Below, in pieces: positions 22,000 through 35,217 of a DNA stretch of 64,000 nt (position 1 is the stretch's first letter; each line of letters begins with the position of its first letter). This stretch comes from Platerodrilus igneus. Lineage: Eukaryota; Arthropoda; Insecta; Coleoptera; Lycidae. The DNA is taken from the NCBI GenBank assembly GCA_036346225.1, contig JARFIW010001369.1, positions 3,042,001 to 3,106,000 on the forward strand. Reading direction: 5' to 3'. The position numbers and the translations under genes were made by a program. Below the pieces are notes generated by a model. The model had not been told where the DNA came from. It did no database searches and saw only the letters and a program-made list of their open reading frames with translations.

Positions 22000-24205
22000 G
22001 CTCGCCAAATTAATAAAAAAAAAATGGCAAATTGAAAATATGAGGTGCTAGCTTAACGTAGCACCCGCAACTTTTCAAAAAATCACTTTCGAGCACTATA
22101 TCTTATAGCTCTAGAATAGTTCTAAAGTTCCTAATACCTAGCAAAAGTTCTGGCTTCTAACTATTTTTAGATCATTTTTGAAACTGTGCGATAGTGCCGT
22201 ACTGCACCACAAGAATAAAATACCAGTGTGCAGGATTTTTCAACCTACTTTATAGTATCCATTAGTTCTACTATAGTTCCGATAAGATAGGTGAATTTCA
22301 TAGGTAGTTACGGCCTTTGTCCGTTTTTTAACATTTTAGAAATTTAAGATTAGCACCACACTGCAAGCGTAAAGTATCAGTTTGTCTGATTTTCAACCTA
22401 CTTTTTGGTACATTCCATTAGTTCTACCATAGTTCTCACAGCTTAGGTGGATTTCATCGATAGTTCTGGCCTTTTTCTATTTTGTTTTAACATTTTTCAA
22501 ACTTTACATCAGCACCGCGCCACCAAGATAAAGTACCAATTTGTCACATTTTTCAAAATATTTTTTAGTATATTTCATTAGTTCTGTAAATGTTGTAACG
22601 ACACAGGTGTGTTTCATCGATGGTTCCGGTTCTAATTTTTTTTAACTTTTTTGAAACTTGACATCAGCACCGCACCACAAGTGTAAAATACCGGTTTAAC
22701 GGATATTTCAACCTACTTTTTGGCATATTTCATGCTCTGACGACAGCGATAGGTTTGGCCTTACCCATTTTTGTAACACTTTGCAGCACAAGAATAAAGT
22801 ACCAGTTTAACGGATTTTTCCACCAACTTTTTGGTACATATTCCATTAGTTCTAACAAATTTTTGGCGACATAGGTGCGTTTCATCGATAGATCTGGACG
22901 TTTTCGATCTTGTTTTAACATTTTTCAAATTTAATATTAGCATGGTACCATAAGAGTAAAGTACCAGTTTGTCGCATTTTTCAAAATATGTTTTGGTATA
23001 TTCTATTAGTTCTGCAAAAGTTCTGATGACACAGGTGTGTTTCATCGATTTTTAACTTTTTTGAAACTTAATACCAGTACCGCACCACAGGAGTAAAGTA
23101 CCAGTTTGCGGATTTCTCAATCTACTTTTTGATATATTTCGATAGTTCTGACGATTCATGTGGTTTGATCGATAGTTTCCGACCTTTCTCTGTTTTTTTA
23201 ATATTTTTGAAACTTAACATTAGCACTGCACCACAAGAGTAAAGTACCAGTTTACCAGTTTGACGGATATTTCAACAGACTTTTTGGTATATTCCATTAG
23301 CTCTACAATAGACGCTATTATACAGAAGTTCCGTCGAGAGGTCGGGCATTCTTAAACAATCGGCACCGCACCACAAAGGTAAAGTACCAATTTTCATGAT
23401 TTTTCAACCTACCTTTTGGCATATTCCATTAGTTCTGATGACGCAAGTGAGTTTCATCGATAGTTTCAGTCTTTCTCTATTTTTTTAATATTTTTAAAAC
23501 CTAACACCAATATCGCACCACAAAAGTTGTCGGATTTCAACATACTTTTTGATATATTTCGATAGTTATGATAGTGCTGACGATTCATGTGGTTGCATCG
23601 ATAGTTTCCGGCCTTTCTCTATTTTTTTTAATATTCTTGAAACTTGTATTTTACAACCTACTTGTTGGTATATTCCATTAGTTCTGCAAATGCTTTGACG
23701 ACTTATATAGGTTTCATCGTTAGTTCCGGCCTTTTAATATTCTATAAATTTAACATCAGCATCGCAACGCACGCAAACGTAAAGTACCAGTTTGCCGGAT
23801 TTTTCAAACTACTTTTTGGTTTTTTTCATCGGTAGTTCTTGCCTTTTTCTATTTTGTATAAACATGTTTCCAAATTAACATCAGAACCGCACCATAAGAA
23901 AAAAGTACCAGTTTGCCACATTTTCAATACATCTTTTGGTATATTCCATTAGGTCCGCAAAAGTTGTAACGACACAGGTGTGTTTCATCGATAGTTCCGG
24001 ACGTTCTCTATTTTTTTAACTTTTTTGAAACTTGACATCAGTACCGCCTCACAAGAGTAAAGTACAAGTTCCCTGATATTTCAACCTACTTTTTGGTATA
24101 TTCTATTCTGCAATAGTTCTCACGACTCAGGTGGGTTGCATGGATAGTTCCAGATTCTATTTTTTTACATTTCCGAAACTTAACATTAATACCGCACCAC
24201 AAACC
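22000..24205 (+). repeat. Degenerate tandem repeat array, forward arm (about 14 units of roughly 145 bp)
   Basis: Each unit reads approximately: GCACCGCACCACAAGAGTAA, AGTACCAGTTTG, GGATTTTTCAACCTACTTTT, GGTATATTCCATTAGTTCTG, a segment with GTTCTGACGACACAGGTG, GTTTCATCGATAGTTCCGGC, CTTTCTCTATTTTTTTAAC, ATTTTTGAAACTTAACATCA. Unit anchors (CACCAC-type block) occur near 22205, 22355, 22515, 22670, 22785, 22945, 23080, 23230, 23370, 23515, 23640 (partial), 23770, 23890 and 24045. The units differ by many substitutions and small deletions, so the array is old. No coding frame runs through it. Confidence 0.85.
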
Positions 24206-25625
24206 CGACAAACTGGTACTTGAATTTTGTGATGCGGCGCTGATGTCGTTTCAAAAATGCTGAAGAAATAGAGACAGGTGACACTATCCATAAAATCCAC
24301 CTATGTCGTCAGGGTTATTGTAAAACTAATTAAATATACCAAAAGACAGGTTGAAAAATCCAGCAAACTGGTACTTTACTGTTGTGATGCGGTGCTGAAA
24401 TTAAGTTTCGAAAATGTTAAAAAATAGAGAAAGGCTGAACTAACGAAAAAACCCACCTGAATCGTAAGAACTATTTTAGAACAATGAAATATAACAAGAA
24501 GTACGTTGAAAAATCCAATAAACTGCTACTTTATTCTTGCGGCGCAGTGATGTCAAATTTTTAAAATATTAAAAACATAGAAAAGGCAGCAATTAGCGAT
24601 GAAACCTACTTGAGTCGTAAGAATTATTGCAGAGTTAATAGAATACACCAAAAAAAAGCTTGTAAAAATCCGGTAAATGGTACTTTACTATCGAGGTGCA
24701 ATGTTGATGTTAACTTTCAAAAATGTTAAAAAAAATTAAGAAAGACCGGAACTGTCAGTGAAACCACACTAATCGTCAGAACTATCACAAAAGTACTGAA
24801 ATGTAGCAAAAAGTAGGTTACCAGCTTTGATAAATTGGTACTTTACTTTTGAGGTACGCTTAAAACAAATAGAGAAAGAAGGAACCTTCGATGAAACCAT
24901 GCGAGTCGTCGGAACTATTACAGAACTATCGCAATATATCACTAAGTAAGTTAGAAATCCAGTAAACTGGTATTTTACTCTTGCGGTGCGTGCGGTGATG
25001 ATGTTAAGTTTCAAAAATGTTTAAAAAATAGACAAACACTGGAACCATCTATAAAGTGCACCTGTGTCATCAGAACTATTGTAGAACTAATGGAATATAT
25101 AAAAAAAATAGGTTGAAAAATCCCGCAAACTGGTGCTTTACTCTTGTGGTGCGGTGCTGATGTTGTTTCGAAAATGTTAAAAAAGTAGTAAAAAGCCGGA
25201 GCTCGATGAAACCTACCTATGTCGTCAGAACTATTGTAAAGCTAATAGAATATACCAAAGTTGAAAACTGCAGAACACTGGTACTTTACTCCGGTGGTGC
25301 GATACTGATGTTAAGTTTCAAAAATGTTAAAAAAAATAGAGAAAGGCCGGAATTATCGATTAAACCCACCTGAGAACTATTGCAGAACTATTAGGATATA
25401 CTAAAAGTGGGTTGAAAAATCCGGCAAACTGGTACCTTACACTTGTGGTGCGGTGCTGATATTGTTTCAAAAACGTTAAAAAATTATAGAAAGGCCGGCC
25501 TTTTCGACAAAACCTACCATGTCGTCATAACTATTATAGAGCTAATAGAAAATACTAAAAAGTAGGTTGAAAAAATCCGACACACTGGTACTTTACTCCT
25601 ATGGCACGGTGCCGAGGTTTAGTTT
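24206..25625 (-). repeat. Degenerate tandem repeat array, inverted arm (about 10 units of roughly 150 bp)
   Basis: The same unit as the forward arm continues in reverse complement. Anchors (CTGGTACTTTACTCTTGTGG followed by TGCGGTGCTGATGTT) occur near 24215, 24370, 24520, 24680, 24830, 24970, 25130, 25275, 25430 and 25590. The switch falls within one unit at about 24200-24215, where CACCACAAACCCGACAAACT joins the two orientations. The two arms could pair over about 1.4 kb as a long imperfect hairpin. Confidence 0.85.
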
Positions 25626-25862
25626 AGGGCTACATCAAAACTCAGATCTATCCTGACACACTACAAACTTTGGAACATATGGAGCCAAACATTCGTAAGT
25701 TATCGCAGACATAAAGCAACTAATATTGGACAGAGTGATTAATAATTGGAGCCGTCGTGTGCGTCAATGTGTTCAAAGCCGTGGTAGACATTTGAACAAA
25801 TTTTTTCAGGGAATAACTGCAATGTTCAAACTTCAAAATAAAGCACAATTTACTTTGATGCG
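25626..25862 (+). pseudogene. Possible transposase C-terminal relic
   Basis: Translation with shifts gives LILDRVINNWSRRVRQCVQS, RGRHLNKFF and ITAMFKLQNKAQFTLM, similar in layout to the C-terminal end of insect Tc1/mariner-type transposases, in which an R-x-C-x-x-x-x-G-x-H-hydrophobic block precedes the stop. No catalytic region remains. It abuts the end of the inverted array. Confidence 0.4.
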
Positions 25863-26464
25863 TTGAGTTGTTTTTTTCTTCAAATTTTAAAAGAATCACT
25901 CTTAATGAAAGACCCTTTACTTGCGTATGGGTGAAATGACCATAAGTAATTTGTGCCTGCTGAATAAAATGAGCTTCCCACGTCTTTTTTTTTGTTTTTG
26001 GTCCATCTGTGTAGATTACAAGGAAGTTTGGAAACTTGGATAAAACTTTGAGAAATTGCGTAATTTGGGCACGTTTTGACAGATTTGTGCAATCTCTGCA
26101 AACAGTAGTAATGAGTTAGTGTCCATGGTGGTCACTCCATTTTTTCTTTATTGCATGTATTAGCTAGAATAATGTTGAGAGCTTGCAGTAAGTCGTGGTA
26201 TCTGACGTCTTGTAATTGTAGGACGGTTGTAGGTAAATATATGCCGGGTTTCTTTAGTCCGAAAAGTATAAGGTAGATAGTTGTCGTTGGTAGAGTAGCG
26301 ATAAAATCTTTGCTTTACAATGAAATGCATTCAGCGAACTGGTCCACTGCCTCCAGTAGTAATACGTATAGGTTGGCCTTGAATGGAGTTCAAAATTTTG
26401 AAATAGCTGTTTATAGCTGTTGCGTATATTTAGAAACCATAATTTATATTACTTAAAATAAACT

Positions 26465-26465
26465 A

Positions 26466-26525
<60 letters not shown>
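26465..26525. repeat. Compound (CT)n(AT)n microsatellite
   Basis: About nine CT units pass directly into about twenty AT units. Confidence 0.95.
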
Positions 26526-26530
<5 letters not shown>

Positions 26531-28605
26531 CTGTGAAACCTACAAAAAGCTATTAACTTAACTGTTCCGTTGACTTTCTTCTGTTAATCGCCTCTTTACT
26601 CTTTTCCGCCTCGGCTGCTCACCTAGTTAAAACTTTCATCCTCAATCATAAAAAAAACAAACACATTCCTATCACAAACACCAACGTTAACTCTATTTAC
26701 ATCAATATTCACAATACATTAAAATTTCAAAATTAAAATTCAGCATAAATTTCAGTATCAGAAAATTTCAAGATTAAATTTATTATCATTTTAATGTGCA
26801 TCCAGAATTAAAGTCCTTTTAGATGCCTACTAATTAATATAACAATATATGCAGACCTGAGTCTGAGTACAAAGGAGCATCTCACACCCTTTACGTTAAT
26901 TAACCAGGTTCGTCTAATTGAGCTCAAAGACATACCCAAATTTTCATCATAATCCAGAACATAAATACTAAATACCCTTTCTACTTAAACAAAAGAATTT
27001 CACCTTAAAATTAAAAATTTGTTGTTAGTACAATTTCCTACTGTCCATTTTAAGTAAATCAATTATAAAGTGATTCAACACACACCAAAACATCAAAATC
27101 GAACAACAAAGCATAAGTTACCTGAAGGTTAATGCACTCGTGGCCCCAATGTATATCGTCCTCTGTTAATCACACCAATCCAACTGGGTTATGTTTAGGT
27201 CCTCGTATTGCTGGTCGCCTTTAAAATTTTCTACACCACCATTCATCTAAAGTTGTTTCAGTGCTTTTCCGGAACTCATTTGTGTATATCTGAAGCTTGT
27301 TTTGTGGATCCAGACACGTTTACGAATCATTTAATTATTAACGCCCCCGAAAAATAGCAAAGAAATTCATACTTCTTTCACAAATATACGCCAAAACTGC
27401 CTACTTTTGTGTATTCATTTGTCGTTGCAAATTTGACTAATTGGTACAGTGATACTAGACTTTATTACCTTGTATCTTCTTTTCTAAGTGCACTAAATTA
27501 CATTCATTGTAGCACGTAAAGAACAAACTGTTTTAAATCACCAAAATATACGAGCAAACTGTTTAAATTATTCTATCAAAATCGGAAAACTAAAAGCACT
27601 GTTTAACCCATTGAATCAAATCGAAAAATCTAAGAGAGCGAAACTCATATTAACCCGGGTATATATAGTGGTTAGCCTGTCTGTCGGTTTTGTCCTCAAA
27701 ACGGCCAGTTTCTAGAATTTCGTATACTATGTTCCCATCTCGACCGCCTGTGCGTCGGTTCTTATTAAATTTGCACTCGCACCAGTTAAATCTCAGAAAT
27801 TTCGACACGGCTCGCAACGTCTGGGAATAACTAATTAATTTTTATACAGAAATGTTATTTTTACCTCTCCAGTTTGCCTCTTATTTTCAACCAATCGCAA
27901 CCCAGTGACGTTGCTCAACTCACAACTTTTGCTATATGTGTCTCTGTCTTGCGCATATTATCTGTCTCTATCTACCCTGTTCCGAGTGGTACAAATCGAT
28001 ATTCTTTAGTATCGGTTATTTTCAATCCACGTGGACTTGTGAAATAACCCACCTTATTAGCATTTCCCGTAAATATTAAGCAACGGTTTGTCCAACATTC
28101 TCTGTAACCATTTGTTATCTGCAAATTTTACGCAGAACATAAAACATTTAAAAATACGCAGGTGTTCAAACATAATACTTCTACGATCTGAATATTATTG
28201 GGTTTTTTACTAGCTTTTATACATATTATATGTTACTAATGGTCCAATTAACTCCAATTAAAATAATACCCTTTAATTTTTAGTGACTCCTAATCAAATA
28301 TTAATTATTATCTGTACATTTTGTTTAATACCGGTTACTTAAAATTGAGTTAATCAATATAAATTTTGCACGTAATTTCTATTTGTTTCTTTACTCGGAA
28401 TAATTAAATTACACGTAGAGCATTTTAATACTGCTTTTTTATAGAAGGCGTCTTGTAAATAATTTAAATCTCTTCTTTTTAATGAAACGAATGAATTTTT
28501 ATGCTTCACGGTTTTAATAACGCGTACCTTTTCCCAAAGCTTCTACACGGTGATTAAAATTATTTGATGTGATTATTTAATTTTCTACCCTGGTCTAAAT
28601 ATGAG

Positions 28606-28607
<2 letters not shown>

Positions 28608-28648
<41 letters not shown>
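28608..28648. repeat. (TA)n microsatellite
   Basis: About twenty uninterrupted TA units. Confidence 0.95.
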
Positions 28649-28652
<4 letters not shown>

Positions 28653-30265
28653 CATACTTATTAAAAACACTCAGTATATTAAGCATAAACGCAAAAGCCG
28701 TGATTGAGGGAGTTCAATTCTTATTACGTAACTTAATCCTGTTTTTAGATAAGAATAATGAAGAAGGGATAGTGTTTTTAAGATAGATAATAGTATTCAC
28801 AATATTCCGAGCATAGAAGGTTGTTTTTACAAAGAGCTTCATACAAAAAATACTCAACGAGTAAATGTAATTCATGTGATCGCATTTTTAAACGATTTCG
28901 TGTTTAACGCAGTATCGTGTTCAAATACTTTAATGTTATAGTACGAAAGTGCATTCAAATTGCGGGAAGTCGCGTGTAAAATATTCAATCGCGTTTTCCT
29001 CTTAATGCTAAAAGCACGTATATAAGGTACAAAAAAAAAATGAAAAATTCATTAAACTTCTAGAAAGATCCAATAATAACATGGTACAGAAAGAAATGTA
29101 AACGTACATCCAATTAAGGAAATAAAACTAATAAAAATGAGGTGAATTACAGCTATGTTGAAGATAAGACAACTCGTAGATAAATGGAACTAATTAACGT
29201 AGCCTGGGAAATGTTAGAACGACAAACTCCTGTGCATATTGCGCCATGTCTTCAAATCCAACCAATTGAAAAGGTTTGCGAATAATCAAGATTTTTCTCG
29301 ATTTTGACATGTCGAAATCAAAGTGTATACAGTATTGGTTCAACGGTAAGTTAAGAATTTGCAAAGAAGCACTAGCGCAGCTATAGCGATTATTTAAATT
29401 AATTATTTAGTCTTTTTTGCTATATACTTAGTATAAGTTGAGAAATGAAGAAGTTTGTAAAAGTTATAAAACGTCCACCAGTCTTTTTCAGTATGAAAAA
29501 TGTAAAGAAAATTCATATGGTAACATCAATTTCTAAATTATACTGGAGTAACGTCACCGCTGTTATAAGCATTACTACATTTCACAACGATATTTTCAGT
29601 AAAATTTGCACGGGTCGCTAAGATTTTAAAACATCTACACCTTCGTAATGAATTATTGTGAATTTCAGTTAACAGTATTGTCTAGACAATACAAACATTT
29701 CCACGAAATATTTTGACTAAATTTGTGTTTAATATTATACAAACGCACAAGAATTATTCATAAAGGATTTATTTAAATTTCCCCATACGATTATGAAAAA
29801 ATATAAGCTGTTGTAAAATCATGCAATCATAGCTTCGGCATCCGACCATCTAATAAATGCGTTTACTTTAAAAGTTTCTCAGTTGACTTCATTCTTATTC
29901 TAGTGGGCACTGAGTTTGAGAATACGTATAGTATGTTCCAAACTTGTTATCTAATGTGTTTTCTCGAAAAGTTTTCACTAATATAAAAGTTATAGCAGCG
30001 CAATTTCAAATATAACTTTGGTATGACGACGGTTATTTTGAAATTACACACCATTTACAGAAATAACAACAGGTAACGTTTGAAACGTGCTTGGGATATT
30101 TGTATGATTTTTAAAGTAAAGCAGTAATTTACTTTGTGGTTCTCCATTTCGTTATATATAGATCAGAAGAAAACGTTCTGACTTGTAAGTATTGCTCTGT
30201 CGCATTAAGTTACTTCATAAGTACATCTGGTTATACAGTTTTTGAAATTGAAAATTGGAAACATT

Positions 30266-31392
30266 AAAATGCAATTTTAAGAAACTATAATACATAGAAA
30301 GGTTGTGGCATCATGTAAAGCAACTCAAAAAGTTTTGGTTAGATTTTTTCCAAGTGATTCCTTTTTTTTAAGTACTGAATAATTCCAAAAAATAACACGA
30401 CCGCAAGAGAGGGCCCAAAGCGTGGTGTGATATGCGAAAAACAAATCACCTATTGTTGTCAAACGAAATTTTTCGACGTGAATTTCATCGAGAACGACCT
30501 AACATTAAGACGATTTAAGACTTGGTTATGATAGGTTCCTAGGCACAAAAAACGTAAACAGATAGTCCAGTTCTGGCAAAAAACGCACAACAGACAAAAC
30601 TGTGGAAGAAATCAGAAAGACCTTTCAAAGAAGCCCATTAAAGTCGATTCGCCGAGCTAAGAATCCCTCCCTCAACAGTTTACAAGGTTCTGCATGAAGA
30701 ACTTCGCTTGCACGCTTACAAATTTTAAATTGTGCAAGCCGTGCAGCCAATTTACTTCATAACAGTTTTACTACGGAGATGTTAAACCGGATCGATTACA
30801 ACCCCCAACTATCTAGAAGGTATTGGTATCTCTGACGAAGCATGCTTCCACACAAGCGGGAGGGTTAAATCGCACAACGTTCGTATCTAGGGTTCGGAAA
30901 ATCCCCACAGTTTGTGTGAAAATGTCCGACACTGCGAAATTTGCTGTTCCTCAACTTTTTCCGCTACAGGCATATGTTATCTTCTAACAGGATGGTCCAC
31001 CGGCGCATTGGAGATTAGAAGTTCGTGATTTCCCAGACAGAACAATTCCACAACGACAGATAGGACGTGATGCGCCAACCAAATGGCCGTCGAGATCTAC
31101 GGACATAGCCCCTTTGGATTTCTTCCTGTGGGGTTATGTGAAAAACATTGTGTATGCCTTGCCTGTACGTGACCTTGCTGATCTCGGCAGAACAATAGTG
31201 GATACCATAGCCTTCATCACCCCCAATAATTATCTGCGCACGTGGGTTGAGATAGAGTAACGTCTAGACACTTTAAGGATTACGAAGGAGCCCATGTGGA
31301 AGTGGATTAATTTTATGTACAAAACCTTTTTGAGTTGCTTTAACTGCAAGTTTCTATGCATTATAATTTTTTTTAATTGCATTTTGAAATCA
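30266..31392 (+). mobile_element. Decayed Tc1/mariner-type transposon with long inverted ends
   Basis: The left end (30266-30346) and right end (31318-31392) are imperfect inverted repeats sharing AAAATGCAATT, CTATAATACATAGAAA and AAAGCAACTCAAAAAG (left version given). Between them is a transposase relic. The total length of about 1.1 kb is normal for the superfamily. Confidence 0.75.
30440..31310 (+). pseudogene. Tc1/mariner-type transposase relic
   Basis: Recognisable blocks across several frames: an HTH region near 30640-30720 (LRIPPSTVYKVLHEEL), ISDEACFHTSGRV near 30830 with the first catalytic Asp, QDGPPAHWRLEVRDF near 30990 with the second, and STDIAPLDFFLWGYVKN near 31105 with the third. 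The second and third Asp are about 36-37 residues apart. The order and motifs match the element at 60303-61632, so the two belong to related families, this one much older. Stops and frameshifts are frequent. Confidence 0.7.
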
Positions 31393-31992
31393 GGGAGGTT
31401 TCATGTGGACACGTTGTATTTCATAATACGAAGTGCTGAATGGAGCACGAATTTCTACTTTAACTAAGTGCTGATTATTTCCCGCATACAGAGAGTTTAT
31501 GAATATTGAAGACTTCTTGGGCTTTTGTGATTTTAGTTTTTGTTAAGTTTGCACCCTTCCTTTTTACAGGTAGGAATGAGTGTACAAAGAGTCTAAACAA
31601 AACTCTGGCGGGGCTAGCATCGACCTTTTGTGGCTGCGGTAGATTGCAAAAGACTATATCTCAGGGGTTTTTATTCTTAGATGTTTTGAGAACAACATTA
31701 AATTTTACCCAGACTAGTTATATGGATGTAATTTAAAACATGACAAAAGCAAATACCTTAATACAACTTGTATATTGACGTTTAGTTAATAACAATAGAA
31801 AAACAAGATATATTTCCTTATTTTCTTACAACCAGTTTTTCATGTGAAAAAAACACTAATCGTAGTATAGATATCAACTCTCTCATAATTTTAAAAATGT
31901 CAAACTCTATCAGATAAGATATTAGAAAATCTAAAATTATTATTGTACTTAGACACAATTTCAAATTAACTTTCTAAGTAAAAGAAAATCAT
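31393..31992. other. Unrecognised spacer
   Basis: A 76-codon frame at 31506-31736 shows no family resemblance and no upstream signals. Nothing else is seen. Confidence 0.3.
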
Positions 31993-33725
31993 AAATACGC
32001 TTTGTTGTATTTAATATAGTTAAGAGAATTTGTTTTTAACATTTAAATTGAACATAAGCTCATAATCCACAAAAATTTTCATGAAAGCTTTTATGTCTAC
32101 ACTTGTAAGGTTATACTAGGAAAGTAAATGTAAGATAATAGGTAAGTAAAAGTATGACTTTAAATTTTAAATGCATTATTTTTCAAGATATTAGAGATCA
32201 CAACTGAAACACATGCACATGGTTCTTTCACAAAAGTAAGTAAGATAAATCTCCTACCTGTATAAGTGAAAATAAAAAGAAACAAATAAATAACTAAAGA
32301 ACTACGGCTTGTTAAGAAATATAGAAGTTTTTAGTTTCTTCTTACGATTTCAATAAGATGAACACCATCCATATTTAGTTGTAAACCTCAAACTTCAACT
32401 TTGTAAGAGCCAATCCTTTTGTTCCATAACCATATGTTTTGTTAACTGACATTTAATTTATTTTTTAGAAGGTAATTAAACGGCAACATAAAATTCTTAT
32501 ACGATAATAGATAATATTTGTAGGCAGTAGAATTAATGCATATGCTTAGATAGCCTAGCATATAAAGTTAAATACTCCACCAGAGAATTCTCCACCAGAC
32601 GACAACTCACCAGAGAACCCTAGAAAATCAACGTGTTACAAGAACGATGTATTGTAATACGCCACAAGGAACACTCAAAAAATTTATCTGCAATCAACTT
32701 ACCATTCTTAAACATTTTGAATGGGTTATTCAGGTCAGCTTTCTTCGTATACATTATACTAATATTCTAAAACGATATTTCTGTATTTCAACAAGAACAA
32801 AAGAAAAGACACCTTTTACATACCAGGTACGACATCTTGGCCTTAAAAGGAACTTCTTTATCGGGAAAAGGCATGTGCACGAGGAGACAGTCTGATATTA
32901 TCAAGAGAACGAAAGTGTATTCTGGTTCGAAGATAACAACACATTTTGAAAGAGGGACAAACAAGAAAACCATCCTAAGTGACAGATTTATGTATACACC
33001 AGTTGTGTATTTATGGACATAATTCAGAGGTTTACCAATTACAAAATTACATCTGATCATAATTATTTATATTATTTATACAAAAGGACAATATTAAATT
33101 AAAACTAAAGATCAACGTAATTAGTGTATTATACTATAACACAAAAGAAATGATACATAAATCAAGTCAAACTTGTGATTGTAAACGGTATTAATATAAA
33201 GTTAAAATGAAGAATACTTTTATATGCAAGGAGGTGGTACGTTCAATGTAACATGGCAAGACGACTGCGAATTGACATGTTACAAGTTGTTCATATGCTC
33301 TATTTCTATTCCATAATTATTTTTTATAACTATTACACCGAGTGCATCTCTTTATCCACATTACAGCCTTCATTTTTGCAATTAACTCAACTTAGTATAT
33401 TCATTCTTCGAGTAACGTAGTGAAAAAGTCCGGCAGCTTTATTGAGCTGACAAGATTTATTTTAAAATTTCATAAAGCCGTACAGAACAACTTGAAGATG
33501 CTCAGAATCCAGCCTAATAATAAAAATAGTTTTCAATGTAAAAGACTCATTTAGGGTGCTCGCAGTCTACCTTGGGCTAGCTACATTAAGAAAAACCTAA
33601 AATGTTGTCGTGAGTGTAACCGCAAACTAAATAAACTCAAACTTAGAACGTAAACACAAAAATATCGAGGTAGTGATAGAACCTAATTAAAACACAAACT
33701 CATTAAACGCCAATGTTCTGAACCA

Positions 33726-34081
33726 TATCATCAGCATTAAATCTTCAGTCCTAGAACTGGTTGGACGCGTACCCTCATTATTTCCTAGTCTGAACCAACC
33801 TACACATTTCCCTGAAATTTAACAGTCTGCATCTATCACTATTTGAGTGCGAAAGTCTGATCTCGGTATACCTCTACCTATCTTTTCCTATCTCTACTTG
33901 TAATATATCCCGTACTATTCCCCCAGAAATGCCTTAGAACGTATCCTGTCCTTCCATTTCTCCTATTTTTTTTTTCGTTTATTCCTCTACTAGTTCAACA
34001 ACCTATTTGTTATTAACTTTGTCTGTCATGCTACACCATCCTCATACATCTGAAGCACAATATTTCAGAAGGCTGAACCAT
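33726..34081 (-). pseudogene. LINE C-terminal/3' end fragment in duplication copy 1
   Basis: In - strand orientation it matches the LINE tail at 19650-20045, including GGAAATGTGTAGGTTGGTTC, GAGGGTACGCGTCCAACCAG and the ATGATG-type tail. Frames are destroyed. Confidence 0.7.
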
Positions 34082-35217
34082 ATAATAATATATTATTCAA
34101 CGAACGAGTTATGATAGCCATCCGAATGAGTAACTGCCATAAGTGGAATACTACACTTTTCCCATGACTACACAAACCTTCATTATCGGATATTTATTTT
34201 CTAAACGTTTAGAGGAATATTTTAAACACTGACAAGCAAAAATTTATTTGTCAAAGTGTAAGAGTCTAATTCGCATAATACAAAAATTCTATTTCGTAGA
34301 TTATGAAAAAATGGAGGTTTGTACTGATTGGTCAGAGATATAGAATTATGATTATAATCTACAACCTGGATGTTCCTGATTGGTTAAAGGTGTTGGATAA
34401 TGCATTCATATACACCTACAGAATAACGAGTACTATTACTGACTCATTCTTAATGCATAAGAAGTGCATTACTGGATAGTCGCAGGAAAAATATTAACCC
34501 AAGGTTAATATTTTGAAACTCATTCTAATATCACATAATTAAGAGACTACATATTTAAGTTGAGACCATATTATGCAACTTTTCGGCTTCCACAAGGGAT
34601 CCAGATACATAGACAAACAACAGTGGTATAACTAAAGAATTTTTCTGGAGAGGGCTCGCAGGGACAAAGTAAAGCGAAGGCAAGTCCGAGAGGTGCAGCC
34701 TCTGAGTTAAACGTTGCAGACAAAATTTTTTAGTTTTTCTTTTTACAAAACTTTTTTTGTCACTATTTACTATCTTATGGTAGAAAATCTGGTTCTGCAG
34801 AATGGATTTACCCTTCGTATTATACTATTACCCTAGGTCTGCCTAGCATGTCATGCTGGATGCAGGACTTACATTTCTTATTTGTTTTCGCAACGAAATA
34901 TTGCTGCATGCTACCCCTTATAGAAATTTTATTATATATTCAGACAATAAGATGAAATTACAAGTTTAATTGGAAATAACCTGTTACCTATTGTCTGGTA
35001 AAATGGTCACGAAACCTGGGAACTTTGGTTGATTTTCTATAAAAGGCAGGTATATTTTTAATATATGGAAACGGTTAGAAGGACACTTTACTCGTGCCAA
35101 TTAGAGTATTTTATGGCAAAATATGATATATAAGTTGACACGAACATGGAATGATAAACAAACAACAAAACTGAATACTTTTTAAATCAACTTCAATTTT
35201 CCATATTTTTAAAAAAC

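Larger units (their letters stand above)
25863..30265. other. Unrecognised AT-rich region with microsatellites
   Basis: No gene is recognised. A less AT-rich patch at about 27640-27990 contains several CpG-bearing blocks but no open frame of note. Short open frames are interrupted and show no family resemblance. Confidence 0.35.

Noticed and set aside
22000..25625. CRISPR-like or coding interpretation of the regular repeat array
   Set aside because: The units are about 150 bp, diverge along their whole length and have no short conserved repeat with unique spacers; no long frame crosses the array. It is a degenerate tandem repeat in a eukaryotic genome.
32647..33060. Overlapping short frames on both strands in the duplicated unit
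   Set aside because: They are 60-90 codons without family resemblance; their presence in both copies reflects the duplication, and a one-base indel between copies breaks the longest, which argues against coding constraint.
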